Assembly: GCA_017521125.1 (NCBI GenBank)
Contig: JAFXDV010000012.1
Location: forward strand, 1 to 64,000
From: Clostridia bacterium
GTDB taxonomy: Bacteria > Bacillota > Clostridia > Oscillospirales > Acutalibacteraceae
Direction of reading: 5' to 3'
DNA: 64,000 nt
Shown: one piece after another, positions 52,696-62,284 of the stretch
Layout of the letters: each line of letters opens with the position of its first letter
How positions within the stretch are numbered: position 1 is the first letter of the stretch
Made by a program: the position numbers and the translations under genes
The notes under the pieces: model-generated
Seen by the model: only the letters and a program-made list of their open reading frames with translations
Databases searched by the model: none
Told to the model about the DNA's origin: nothing

Positions 52696-53838
52696 ATGCC
52701 GACAAAAAGAAAGAAAGAAAAACCAAAGTTCTGGCAAAAAGGAAAGCTTGATATAGGCTTTTTAATATTGGTTTTGGTTTTATTGCTCGTAGGACTTATA
52801 ATGCTTTATTCGGCAAGTTATGCCTATTCTTATACCTATTATCAAAACTCATATAGATTCATTTCCCGACAAGCAGGATTTGCCCTTGTGGGAGTTGTCT
52901 TTATGCTCATAGCGTCCAGAATTGACTATCACGTATACAAAAAACTTGCATTACCCATATATGTAGGAACTGCGGCACTACTTGTTTTTCTTCTCATAAT
53001 GCCGCCAATGGTTAGCGGAATGGATGTTAAGCGTTGGTTTGTTATAGGACCAATAAACTTTCAACCGTCTGAGTTTGGAAAGTTTTCAATAATAGTTTTA
53101 TTTTCGGCATGGATATCTTCGAATCCCGGTAAAATAAAGAAATTTCGTTATATAGCCTGGCTTTTAGGATTGCTTGCCGTAATGTGCCTTCTCGTAGTTT
53201 TAGAACCGCATCTTTCTGCAACACTTCTTATATTCGCCATCGGAATTATCTTGATGATAGTAGGCGGTCTGCCAATGAAATGGCTTGGCGTAGGAGCAGG
53301 AATAGGAATTGGCGGCGGCGCATTAGCAATTTTGTCAGGTGCAGTTGGCTACGGCTCAGACCGTATTAAATATTGGCTTGACCCTTGGGCTGACCCCAAA
53401 GGCCTCGGTTACCAGACCATACAGTCTCTTTTAGCAATAGGCTCGGGAGGACTTTTAGGCAGAGGAATCGGACAGTCAAGACAAAAATATCTTTGGGTTC
53501 CCGAACCGCACAACGATTTTATCTTTGCAATCGTTTGTGAGGAGTTAGGCATTATTGGCGCAATAGCAATAATTTTACTGTTTTGTGCTTTAATTTGGAG
53601 AGGTTTTACTATCGCAATGAGAGCGAAGGACCAATTTGGAACCTTACTTGCTGTAGGACTTACCTTCCAAGTAGGTCTACAGGCACTACTGAATATACTA
53701 GTTGTAACGAATACTATTCCTAATACGGGTATTAGTTTGCCATTCTTTAGTTATGGTGGAACCGCACTTATAATTCTTTTGACCGAGATGGGAATTATTT
53801 TGTCGGTATCTAGAGCAAGCTCCATAGAAAAAGTATAG
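52696..53838 (+). CDS. ftsW: Lipid II polymerase FtsW/SpoVE
   Basis: SEDS-family glycosyltransferase of the division septum with about ten helices. GPINFQPSEFGKFS contains the conserved catalytic-loop residues, and VPEPHNDFIFAIVCEELG and ISLPFFSYGGTALI are SEDS signatures. 380 residues. GAAAGGAG upstream. Its partner class B PBP is two genes back. Confidence 0.95.
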   Translation: MPTKRKKEKPKFWQKGKLDIGFLILVLVLLLVGLIMLYSASYAYSYTYYQNSYRFISRQAGFALVGVVFMLIASRIDYHVYKKLALPIYVGTAALLVFLLIMPPMVSGMDVKRWFVIGPINFQPSEFGKFSIIVLFSAWISSNPGKIKKFRYIAWLLGLLAVMCLLVVLEPHLSATLLIFAIGIILMIVGGLPMKWLGVGAGIGIGGGALAILSGAVGYGSDRIKYWLDPWADPKGLGYQTIQSLLAIGSGGLLGRGIGQSRQKYLWVPEPHNDFIFAIVCEELGIIGAIAIILLFCALIWRGFTIAMRAKDQFGTLLAVGLTFQVGLQALLNILVVTNTIPNTGISLPFFSYGGTALIILLTEMGIILSVSRASSIEKV

Positions 53839-53848
53839 GAGATAAATT

Positions 53849-54967
53849 ATGCATATTTTATTTGCAGGTGGCGGAACCGCAGGACATATAAATCCTGCCC
53901 TTGCCGTTGCAGGTTACCTTAAAAAAGAAAATCCTGATATAAAGATAAGCTATATAGGTACGGCTAAAAAGCTTGAAGCGAAGCTTGTACCTGAAGCAGG
54001 TTATGATTTTTATACAATAGACGTTGCCGGTCTTCAGAGAAAACTAACCCCTAAAAACATTGTTAGAAATATAATTGCAGTAGAAAAAATGTTTTCTTCT
54101 TCCAAAAAGGCAAGAAAAATTCTGAAAGAATTAAAGCCTGATGTGGTTGTAGGTACAGGCGGTTACGTTAGTGGACCTGTTTTAAGAGAGGCGGCAAAGC
54201 TCGGCATAAAAACTGCCATTCACGAGCAAAACGCATTTCCCGGTGTTACCACAAAGGCGTTAGCCCCAAGAGTAGATAGGGTTATGCTTGCAATGCCGGA
54301 AGCAGAAAAACACCTTAAACTAAATAAAAAGCCTGTAATCACAGGAAACCCTGTAAGACAGGAACTTATGGAAATAACAAAAGATGAGGCTAAAAAAGCA
54401 TTAGGTCTTGATAACCGACCACTAATACTTTCCTTTGGCGGAAGTCTGGGGGCTCGTCCGATAAACGAGGCTGTAGTTGGTCTTATCGCCTTCCATAACG
54501 GTAGTAAAAAATATTACCATATCCACGGAACAGGCAAAATCGGTTTTGATACAACCAAAAAGCTTGTAGAAGAAAAATGCGAAAAAATAGCCGATGAAAT
54601 AACACTTAGAGAATATATAAGCGATATGAATGTTTGTATGGCGGCGGCAGATGTTGTCATATGCCGTGCAGGAGCAATTACTTTAAGTGAGCTTCAGGCT
54701 TGCGGTAAAGCATCAGTACTTATTCCATCTCCATACGTTGCAGAAAACCATCAGTATCATAACGCTATGTCGCTTAAAAATGTTGGTGCGGCAGAGATTA
54801 TTGAAGAAAAAGATTTAACTGAAGAATTACTTATAAAAAAGGTTACCGATCTTTTGGATAATCCCAAAAGGCTTAAAAATATGGAAGATGCCGCACAAAA
54901 ATCGGCAATCAGTAACGCAAATGAGCGCATAGCAACGGTTATAAAAGAACTCTACGAACAAAAATAA
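53849..54967 (+). CDS. murG: Lipid II synthase MurG
   Basis: Transfers GlcNAc to lipid I at the inner membrane face. GGGTAGHINPALAVAGYL (residues 6-23), HEQNAFPG (near 129) and CRAGAITLSELQACGKASVLIP (near 271) are hallmark motifs. 372 residues, normal. Eleven bases after ftsW. Confidence 0.97.
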   Translation: MHILFAGGGTAGHINPALAVAGYLKKENPDIKISYIGTAKKLEAKLVPEAGYDFYTIDVAGLQRKLTPKNIVRNIIAVEKMFSSSKKARKILKELKPDVVVGTGGYVSGPVLREAAKLGIKTAIHEQNAFPGVTTKALAPRVDRVMLAMPEAEKHLKLNKKPVITGNPVRQELMEITKDEAKKALGLDNRPLILSFGGSLGARPINEAVVGLIAFHNGSKKYYHIHGTGKIGFDTTKKLVEEKCEKIADEITLREYISDMNVCMAAADVVICRAGAITLSELQACGKASVLIPSPYVAENHQYHNAMSLKNVGAAEIIEEKDLTEELLIKKVTDLLDNPKRLKNMEDAAQKSAISNANERIATVIKELYEQK

Positions 54968-54978
54968 ACACTCGGCAT

Positions 54979-55007
54979 AGTATGAAATAGAATTGCTTTG
55001 TTTCATA
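54979..55007 (+). other. Hairpin upstream of murA
   Basis: GTATGAAA (54979-54986) pairs with TTTCATAC (55000-55007), 13-nt loop. It precedes the AAGGGTG ribosome binding site of murA by a few bases. No T run, so not a terminator. Confidence 0.55.
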
Positions 55008-55025
55008 CGAAAGGGTGTTTATATA

Positions 55026-56276
55026 ATGAAAATATATGTACAGGGCGGTAATTGCCTAAGAGGCGACGCTACTGTCCACGGTGCAAAAAACAGTGCCTTG
55101 CCCATACTTGCGGCAACCTTGCTTGTAGAAGGACAGTCGGTTATACATAATTGCCCAAAACTTACAGATGTAGATGTTTCACTGAAAATACTGACTAAAT
55201 TGGGATGCAGATGCAAAAGGGAAGAGAATACGGTTATTGTAGATGCCACCTCGGTTTCTTGCGATAGTATCCCCGATGAGCTAATGAGGGAAATGCGCTC
55301 TTCGGTAGTCTTTCTAGGAGCTATTCTTTCTCGTTGTAAAAGTGCCACGGTCAGTAGCCCCGGAGGATGTGAATTAGGTCCAAGGCCTATAGATCTTCAC
55401 TTAAAAGCGCTCTCTACGCTTGGTTATACCATTAATGAAAATCACGGTTACATAACTTGTCTTAAAGAGGATAAAACTTGTGCTGCGGTAATAAATTTGC
55501 CCTTTGCCAGTGTAGGTGCTACCGAAAACGCAATATTAGCAAGTTGTCTTCTTTCAGGCAAAACGATTATCCACGGAGCAGCCAGAGAACCTGAAATTAT
55601 TGACCTTGCAAACTTTTTAAATAGCGCAGGCGGTAAGGTTTACGGCGCAGGCTCGGACACTATAGAGGTTTACGGAGTTAACAAATTATATTCAACAGAG
55701 CATACAGTTATACCCGATAGAATTGTAGCGGCTACATATTTGTCAGCGGCAGCAATAACAGGCGGAGAAGTTGTATTAAAGGGAGTGAATCTTTCCCATC
55801 TGAATTCGGTGCTTAACCCGTTTCGAGAATCAGGTTGCAAAACCAGGTTATCAGGAGATACACTCAAACTTGTAGCTCCCAAAAAACTACTGAGAGTACC
55901 GCTAACCAAAACGGTAGTATATCCGGGATTTCCAACCGATGCGGGACCTTGTCTTGTGGCAATGCTCACATTGGCTAAGGGAACTTCAGTTTTTGTTGAG
56001 AATATATTTGAAAACCGATTTAAGTATATTGATGAGCTAAAACGTCTTGGTGCTAATATCAGTATACAAAACAGAGTGGCGGTAATTGAGGGCGTAAGAA
56101 GTCTCTCAGGAGCAGTAGTAGAAGCCACCGACCTTAGAGGCGGAGCGGCACTTGTTGTTGCAGCTTTGGCGGCAAACGGAGAAACACAAATCGGTTCAAT
56201 TCACCATATCGAAAGAGGATATGAGGATATATCCGGAGTTTTATGGTCGCTTGGAGCAAAAATAACAAAGGAATGA
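55026..56276 (+). CDS. murA: UDP-GlcNAc 1-carboxyvinyltransferase
   Basis: First committed step of peptidoglycan synthesis. GAKNSALPILAATLL near the N-terminus; the catalytic cysteine is Cys115 in GGCELGPRPIDLH, so the enzyme should be open to fosfomycin. 416 residues from the ATG at 55026. The longer frame to 54993 runs through the hairpin and is unlikely. Confidence 0.95.
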   Translation: MKIYVQGGNCLRGDATVHGAKNSALPILAATLLVEGQSVIHNCPKLTDVDVSLKILTKLGCRCKREENTVIVDATSVSCDSIPDELMREMRSSVVFLGAILSRCKSATVSSPGGCELGPRPIDLHLKALSTLGYTINENHGYITCLKEDKTCAAVINLPFASVGATENAILASCLLSGKTIIHGAAREPEIIDLANFLNSAGGKVYGAGSDTIEVYGVNKLYSTEHTVIPDRIVAATYLSAAAITGGEVVLKGVNLSHLNSVLNPFRESGCKTRLSGDTLKLVAPKKLLRVPLTKTVVYPGFPTDAGPCLVAMLTLAKGTSVFVENIFENRFKYIDELKRLGANISIQNRVAVIEGVRSLSGAVVEATDLRGGAALVVAALAANGETQIGSIHHIERGYEDISGVLWSLGAKITKE

Positions 56277-56280
56277 TAAA

Positions 56281-57096
56281 ATGGAAGAAAACAAAATCAG
56301 GGAAAGAGAGAGAAGACAGGCGGCAGAAAAAGCGGCACTCCGAAAAAAGAAACGCCGTAGACGTCGCAGAATAAAAGCCTTTCTTTCTTTTTTGCTTATA
56401 GCAATTCTAACCTTAGCTATTTTAAGCTTGACAGTTTTTTTCAAAATAGACGGCATTACAGTAAAGAACAATACAGTTTATACAAGTGGCGACATCATTT
56501 CTGCTTCCGGTGTAGAAATAGAGGATAATCTTTTTGCTTTAAATTCATCAAAAATAGAGCAGAGAATAACAAAAAATCTACCCTTTATAAAAACGGTAGA
56601 GCTAAAACGACAGCTACCCTCAAAACTTTGCTTTGTAATTACCGAAACTGAGGAAGAGGTATGCTATTATAAAGATGGTGTATATTATTCTGCAGACAAA
56701 GATGGTAAAATACTTAAAGAATATACCGAACAACCGTCCGAAATGATTCTCATCAAAAACGCAGAGCAAATAAATCTTTCGGTAGGGGAATATGTAGAAT
56801 ATACGTCTGCCGAGGAAAAAGACCTCGTGAATAAACATTTTGAGTTAGCAGAATATTACGGCTATACCTTAAATACAATCGACGTCAGAGACGTCTATAA
56901 TTCCACTGTAAGAATTGATAATCGCTTTATCGTTGAGTTTGGCACTTATAGCAATATTGAGCTTAAAGCGGCGCATCTTAACGCAATGTTAAAGCAGATG
57001 GAAGCACAAAACACAGGAATAATCGATCTTAAAGTGTGGACACCTGAAAATAACGAAGCCTTCTTTTCCAAAAGGTCAATAGAGGGCATAAAATAA
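56281..57096 (+). CDS. Division protein DivIB/FtsQ
   Basis: Bitopic divisome protein. Very basic cytoplasmic region (KKKRRRRRRIK), one transmembrane helix (FLSFLLIAILTLAILSLTVFF), a POTRA domain (KIDGITVKNNTVYTSGDIISASGVE, about 55-125) and an FtsQ-type beta domain. 271 residues. Four bases after murA, before ftsZ. Confidence 0.88.
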   Translation: MEENKIRERERRQAAEKAALRKKKRRRRRRIKAFLSFLLIAILTLAILSLTVFFKIDGITVKNNTVYTSGDIISASGVEIEDNLFALNSSKIEQRITKNLPFIKTVELKRQLPSKLCFVITETEEEVCYYKDGVYYSADKDGKILKEYTEQPSEMILIKNAEQINLSVGEYVEYTSAEEKDLVNKHFELAEYYGYTLNTIDVRDVYNSTVRIDNRFIVEFGTYSNIELKAAHLNAMLKQMEAQNTGIIDLKVWTPENNEAFFSKRSIEGIK

Positions 57097-57121
57097 AAAA
57101 GAAAAAAATAATAAATTTATA

Positions 57122-57175
57122 TTGAAATTTTATTTTCATTATGATATTATATGATTGTGTAGGTACATAATGAAA
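57122..57175 (+). promoter_or_regulatory. ftsZ promoter with flanking inverted repeat
   Basis: TTGAAA (57122-57127) and TATTAT (57145-57150) with a 17-base spacer. A perfect 10-bp inverted repeat, TTTCATTATG (57134-57143) and CATAATGAAA (57166-57175), brackets the -10 box and the start site. Confidence 0.68.
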
Positions 57176-57219
57176 TAGATGTGTATTTAGAACATTATAC
57201 ATAAATGGAGGAAGTAAAA

Positions 57220-58284
57220 ATGGCATTTGATATGACAAGCGAGTTAGACAGCGAAGTAGTTCAAATTAAAGTTGTAGGTGTAGGCGGCGGCGGTGGAAAC
57301 GCTATTAACCGCATGGTTGATGCTGGAATTCGTGGTGTCGAGTTCGTTGCAATTAACACCGATAAGGCAGCTCTTTACAAATCCAAGGCAAACACTAAAA
57401 TTCAAATTGGCGATAAAACAACTGCAGGAAAGGGCGCAGGCGCAAATCCTGAAAAGGGCCGTACCGCTGCAGAAGAATCTAAGGATGAAATTGCAGCAGC
57501 TATCCGTAGTGCAGATATGATTTTCTTAACTGCAGGTATGGGCGGCGGAACAGGAACAGGTGCTGCTCCTGTTGTTGCACAGATTGCTAAAGAACTTGGT
57601 ATCCTTACTGTAGGTATCGTTACAAAGCCTTTCGCTTTCGAAGGTAAAACCCGTATGACTCAGGCAGAAGAGGGTATTGCAAGACTTAGCGAGCATGTAG
57701 ATAGCCTTGTAGTTATTCCTAACGAAAGACTTAAGTTTGTTTCAGAAGAAAAAATCACATTCAAGAATGCGTTTATCATTGCAGACGACGTACTTCGTCA
57801 GGGTGTTCAGAGCATTTCTGAGCTCATCAATGTTACCGCACTTGTTAACCTTGACTTCGCAGACGTTACAACCATCATGAAGGATGCAGGCTATGCACAT
57901 ATGGGCGTTGGCGTTGCAACAGGCAGAGACAAGGCAGAACAGGCAGCACGTGCGGCTGTTACAAGTCCTCTTATCGAGACTTCAATGCAGAACGCTCGTG
58001 GCGTTATCATCAGCATTACAGGTTCTGAGGATATCGGACTTGAAGAGGTTGAGATGGCTTCTTCCATCATTGCAGAGATGGCTCACCCAGAAGCAACAAT
58101 CATTTGGGGTGCTCAGCTTGATGATACTCTTGAAGATACAATCCGTGTTACTGTTGTTGCAACAGGACTTGGAGAAGATAAGAAGAAAGAGGCAAGCTCT
58201 CCTGCAATCGAATCTATTCTTTCCTCTTCTTCAAATGAAGATGACGGAGACTATGTAGACGTAATTAGTCTTTTCAACAAATAA
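57220..58284 (+). CDS. ftsZ: Cell division protein FtsZ
   Basis: Tubulin-like GTPase of the division ring. [17 protein letters not shown] near residue 20, tubulin signature [10 protein letters not shown] near 107-116, [20 protein letters not shown] in the T7 region. The C-terminus is a short linker and a conserved peptide ([11 protein letters not shown]) for partner binding. 354 residues from 57220, GGAGG upstream. It has its own promoter and terminator. Confidence 0.97.
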   Translation: MAFDMTSELDSEVVQIKVVGVGGGGGNAINRMVDAGIRGVEFVAINTDKAALYKSKANTKIQIGDKTTAGKGAGANPEKGRTAAEESKDEIAAAIRSADMIFLTAGMGGGTGTGAAPVVAQIAKELGILTVGIVTKPFAFEGKTRMTQAEEGIARLSEHVDSLVVIPNERLKFVSEEKITFKNAFIIADDVLRQGVQSISELINVTALVNLDFADVTTIMKDAGYAHMGVGVATGRDKAEQAARAAVTSPLIETSMQNARGVIISITGSEDIGLEEVEMASSIIAEMAHPEATIIWGAQLDDTLEDTIRVTVVATGLGEDKKKEASSPAIESILSSSSNEDDGDYVDVISLFNK

Positions 58285-58301
58285 AAACAAAATAATTTGC
58301 G

Positions 58302-58339
58302 ACAACCAAACAGTTTAAAACTGTTTGGTTGTTTTTTTA
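58302..58339 (+). terminator. Terminator after ftsZ
   Basis: Stem 58302-58316 with 58318-58332 (12 strong pairs plus inner A/T pairs), followed by seven T. Confidence 0.92.
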
Positions 58340-58371
58340 TTTTATTCTTTCAAATTTTCCCAAAAAAACTA

Positions 58372-58400
58372 TTGACTATTAAAATAAACTCTTGTATAAT
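58372..58400 (+). promoter_or_regulatory. rpoB promoter
   Basis: TTGACT (58372-58377) and TATAAT (58395-58400), 17 bases apart. Confidence 0.83.
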
Positions 58401-58407
58401 ATTAAAT

Positions 58408-58558
58408 TACTGAGAATGGGATAATGTGCCTCATTATGTCCTTATATAAATATTATGTTGTATGGTTTTATATAATTACACAAATTTTGCACATTAACTT
58501 TTTAACAGCGCTTGGTATGGAAATTCCATACAAAAATAATAAGGAGTGATTAAAGCTT
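58408..58558 (+). other. Long rpoB leader with hairpins
   Basis: About 150 untranslated bases. ATAATG (58421) pairs with CATTAT (58432), and GTATGG (58515-58520) pairs with CCATAC (58526-58531) just before AAGGAGTGA. No coding evidence. Confidence 0.5.
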
Positions 58559-61500
58559 ATGGTGTCTGAAGCAATGGTAAAACCGGTCAAATACGGTAAC
58601 AACACACGTATGAGTTTTTCCAAAATTGATGAAGTTCTTGATATGCCGAACCTCATTGAAGTTCAGAAAGATTCTTACAAGTGGTTTGTTGAGGAAGGTT
58701 TAAGGGAAGTCTTTAACGATATGTCCTCAATTACCGATTACACCGGAAATCTTGTGCTTGATTTTATTGACTACCGTCTTGACGAGAAGCCTAAGTATGA
58801 CGTAAAGGAATGTAAGGCAAGGGATACAACTTATGCCGCACCCCTTCGTGTAACTGCTCGTCTTCTCAATAACGAAACAGGTGAGATTAAGGAAAGTGAA
58901 GTATTTTTCGGTGATTTCCCAATAATGACCGAATCTGGTACCTTTGTAATCAATGGTGCTGAACGTGCTATAGTATCTCAGCTTGTTCGTTCTCCAGGTG
59001 CATACTACGGTGTAAAAATTGAAGAGAAAACAGGTAAAAAGCTCTTCAATTCCACTATCATTCCTAACCGTGGTGCTTGGCTTGAGTACGAATCTGACTT
59101 AAACGATGTTATTTATGTTAGAATTGACAAGAACAGAAAGCTCCCAATTACTACCTTTATTAGAGCCTTGGGTGTTGCAACCAACGAGCAAATCAGACAG
59201 CTTATTGGCGACGATATTCATATTTCAGCAACATTCGATAAGGATACTACGGTAGGAGTAGACGATGCTCTTATCGAAGTATATAAAAAGTTACGTCCGG
59301 GCGAACCTGCTACCGTTGAAGGAGCACAGAGCTACATCGCTCAACTCTTCTTCGATGAGCATCGCTATGACCTTTCAAGAGTAGGACGTTATAAATACAA
59401 CAGTAAGCTTAGCCTTTTTGGAAGAATAGTAGGCAAAGTACTTGCACACGCAGTTGTTGACCCTATGACAGGTGAGATTATTGCAGATGCCGATGAGCTT
59501 ATTAGCCGTGAACGTGCTTTAGAGCTTCAGGATAAGGGCGTTAGCGAGGTATTCGTAAAGCAGGAAAATGCCGATGGAAGCATCAGAGAGGTTAAAATTC
59601 TCACCAACGGTATGGTTGATATTGCTAACTTTGTATCCTTTGATGCAAAGGCACTTGGCGTTAATGAAAAGGTATGCTTTAAGGTATTAAAGGATATTCT
59701 TGAGAATAATTCTACTGAGGAAGAAATTTCTGAAGCAATTAAGGCAAACATTGATGCTTTGATTCCGAAGCATATTACCATTGATGATATCTTTGCTACA
59801 ATTAACTATTTTGTAAATCTTCACTACGAAATCGGTACAACCGATGATATCGACCACCTTGGAAACAGACGTATTCGTTCGGTAGGTGAGCTTTTACAGA
59901 ATCAGTTCCGTATTGGATTTTCCAGAATGGAAAGAGTAGTAAGGGAAAAAATGACCCTTCAGTCTCAGGACGCAGACAGCATTACCCCACAATCACTCAT
60001 TAATATAAGACCTGTAGTTGCAGCAATTAAGGAATTCTTTGGTTCATCTCCACTTTCACAGTTTATGGACCAGACCAATCCTTTGTCAGAGCTTACACAT
60101 AAGCGTCGTTTATCAGCACTTGGTCCCGGAGGACTTTCCCGTGACCGTGCTTCCTTCGAGGTTCGTGACGTACACTATACACACTATGGCCGTATGTGTC
60201 CTATCGAGACTCCTGAAGGACCAAATATCGGACTTATTTCTTATCTCGCAACCTTTGCAAAGATTAATGAATACGGCTTCATCGAGGCTCCTTACCGTAA
60301 GGTTGACAAAGAAACAGGTAAGGTTTTAGAAGAGGTTGTATATATGTCTGCCGATGAGGAAGACGAGTATGTAATTGCACAGGCAAACGAGCCGCTTAAC
60401 GAAGATGGCACTTTTGTTCGTGCAAAAGTAAACGCTCGTCATCACGACGACTTTATTGAAGTTGCACCTACTAAGGTTGACTTTATGGACGTATCTCCAA
60501 AGATGGTTGTTTCTGTAGCAACCGCTATGATACCATTCCTTGAGAACGACGATACTAACCGTGCGCTCATGGGTTCAAACATGCAGAAGCAGGCAGTACC
60601 TCTACTTGTAACCGAACGTCCATTTGTTGGTACAGGTATGGAATATAAGGCAGCCGTTGACTCAGGCGTAGTTGTTCTTGCAAAGAGAGCAGGTACAGTA
60701 GTCAACGTAGATGCAAACAGAATTGTTGTTCGTGCTAAAAACGGCGAGGTTGATGAGTATGAACTTACCAAATTCCTCCGTTCCAACCACGGTACTTGTA
60801 TAAATCAGAGACCTATCGTTTCAGTAGGTCAGGAAATTGTTGACGGCGAGGTTATTGCCGACGGTCCTGCTACTGACAACGGAGAGATTTCTCTTGGTAG
60901 AAACGCCCTCATCGGATTTATGACCTGGGAAGGTTATAACTACGAGGATGCTGTTTTAATTAACGAAAAACTTGTTCGTGAGGATATGTATACCTCTATT
61001 CATATTGAAGAATATGACATTGAAGCAAGAGATACTAAACTAGGACCCGAAGAAATCACACGTGATATTCCAAACGTTGGTGAAGATGCCCTCAAGGACC
61101 TTGACGAGCGTGGAATTATTCGTATCGGCGCAGAGGTTTCCGCAGGAGATATTCTTGTAGGTAAGGTTACACCAAAGGGAGAAACTGAACTTACTGCAGA
61201 AGAAAGACTCCTTCGTGCAATCTTCGGTGAAAAGGCAAGAGAGGTTAGAGACACTTCTCTAAGAGTTCCTCATGGTGAATATGGTACTATCGTTGACGTT
61301 AAGGTGTTCTCAAGAGAGAATTCTTCTGAGCTTAGCCCAGGCGTTAACTATGTAGTTCGTTGTTACATCGCACAGAAGCGTAAGATTTCTGTAGGAGATA
61401 AAATGGCAGGTCGTCACGGAAATAAGGGTGTTGTATCCAGAATTCTTCCAAGCGAGGATATGCCATTCTTACCTGATGGTACTCCTCTTGATATCGTTCT

Positions 61501-62269
61501 TAACCCGCTTGGCGTACCTTCCCGTATGAATATCGGTCAGGTGCTTGAGGTTAACTTAGGATATGCTTGTAAGGCTCTTGGTTGGCATATTGCTACACCG
61601 GTATTTGACGGAGCCCATGAGTCAGACATTCATGACTGCTTAAAGATGGCAGGATATAGTGAAGACGGAAAAACTCAACTCTTCGACGGAAGAACAGGTG
61701 AGCCTTTCGATAACCCTGTAACAGTAGGTTATATGTATTATCTGAAACTCCATCATCTTGTTGACGATAAGATTCACGCTCGTTCTACAGGACCTTATGC
61801 CCTTGTTACACAGCAGCCTCTCGGCGGTAAGGCTCAGTTCGGTGGACAGCGTTTCGGAGAGATGGAAGTTTGGGCCCTTGAGGCTTATGGCGCTGCTTAT
61901 ACACTACAGGAAATCTTGACTGTTAAGTCGGACGACGTTGTAGGACGTGTTAAGACATACGAGGCTATCGTTAAGGGACAGAACGTTCCAAAGCCGGGAA
62001 TTCCTGAGTCATTTAAGGTTCTTATTAAGGAACTTCAGTCATTAGGATTAGACGTTAAGGTTCTCGATAAGGATAACCAGGAGGTTGACTTAAAGCAGAA
62101 CTTTGACGAAGACGATGATATAGGTTTAGCACCACCTGTCTTTGTGGATGAATTTAATGAGAAGCCTGTAATGGAAGAACTTGACGGCTTTGGTTTAGTA
62201 GATGAAAATGGTGAAGACATCGTTGATACAACAGATGAGGACACCTTTGAATCTAATGATGAAATATAA
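58559..62269 (+). CDS. rpoB: RNA polymerase beta subunit
   Basis: Catalytic beta subunit of RNA polymerase. The rifampicin pocket reads [29 protein letters not shown], with the wild-type Asp, His and Ser positions, so no resistance substitution is visible. Other landmarks: [33 protein letters not shown] and [24 protein letters not shown]. 1236 residues with an acidic C-terminal tail. AAGGAGTGA upstream. It directly follows ftsZ and lacks rplK/A/J/L in front. Confidence 0.98.
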   Translation: MVSEAMVKPVKYGNNTRMSFSKIDEVLDMPNLIEVQKDSYKWFVEEGLREVFNDMSSITDYTGNLVLDFIDYRLDEKPKYDVKECKARDTTYAAPLRVTARLLNNETGEIKESEVFFGDFPIMTESGTFVINGAERAIVSQLVRSPGAYYGVKIEEKTGKKLFNSTIIPNRGAWLEYESDLNDVIYVRIDKNRKLPITTFIRALGVATNEQIRQLIGDDIHISATFDKDTTVGVDDALIEVYKKLRPGEPATVEGAQSYIAQLFFDEHRYDLSRVGRYKYNSKLSLFGRIVGKVLAHAVVDPMTGEIIADADELISRERALELQDKGVSEVFVKQENADGSIREVKILTNGMVDIANFVSFDAKALGVNEKVCFKVLKDILENNSTEEEISEAIKANIDALIPKHITIDDIFATINYFVNLHYEIGTTDDIDHLGNRRIRSVGELLQNQFRIGFSRMERVVREKMTLQSQDADSITPQSLINIRPVVAAIKEFFGSSPLSQFMDQTNPLSELTHKRRLSALGPGGLSRDRASFEVRDVHYTHYGRMCPIETPEGPNIGLISYLATFAKINEYGFIEAPYRKVDKETGKVLEEVVYMSADEEDEYVIAQANEPLNEDGTFVRAKVNARHHDDFIEVAPTKVDFMDVSPKMVVSVATAMIPFLENDDTNRALMGSNMQKQAVPLLVTERPFVGTGMEYKAAVDSGVVVLAKRAGTVVNVDANRIVVRAKNGEVDEYELTKFLRSNHGTCINQRPIVSVGQEIVDGEVIADGPATDNGEISLGRNALIGFMTWEGYNYEDAVLINEKLVREDMYTSIHIEEYDIEARDTKLGPEEITRDIPNVGEDALKDLDERGIIRIGAEVSAGDILVGKVTPKGETELTAEERLLRAIFGEKAREVRDTSLRVPHGEYGTIVDVKVFSRENSSELSPGVNYVVRCYIAQKRKISVGDKMAGRHGNKGVVSRILPSEDMPFLPDGTPLDIVLNPLGVPSRMNIGQVLEVNLGYACKALGWHIATPVFDGAHESDIHDCLKMAGYSEDGKTQLFDGRTGEPFDNPVTVGYMYYLKLHHLVDDKIHARSTGPYALVTQQPLGGKAQFGGQRFGEMEVWALEAYGAAYTLQEILTVKSDDVVGRVKTYEAIVKGQNVPKPGIPESFKVLIKELQSLGLDVKVLDKDNQEVDLKQNFDEDDDIGLAPPVFVDEFNEKPVMEELDGFGLVDENGEDIVDTTDEDTFESNDEI

Positions 62270-62284
62270 GGAGGAAACGAAATC

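Noticed and set aside
60000..60240. Rifampicin-resistance change in rpoB
   Set aside because: The key Asp, His and Ser positions of the rifampicin pocket are all wild type.
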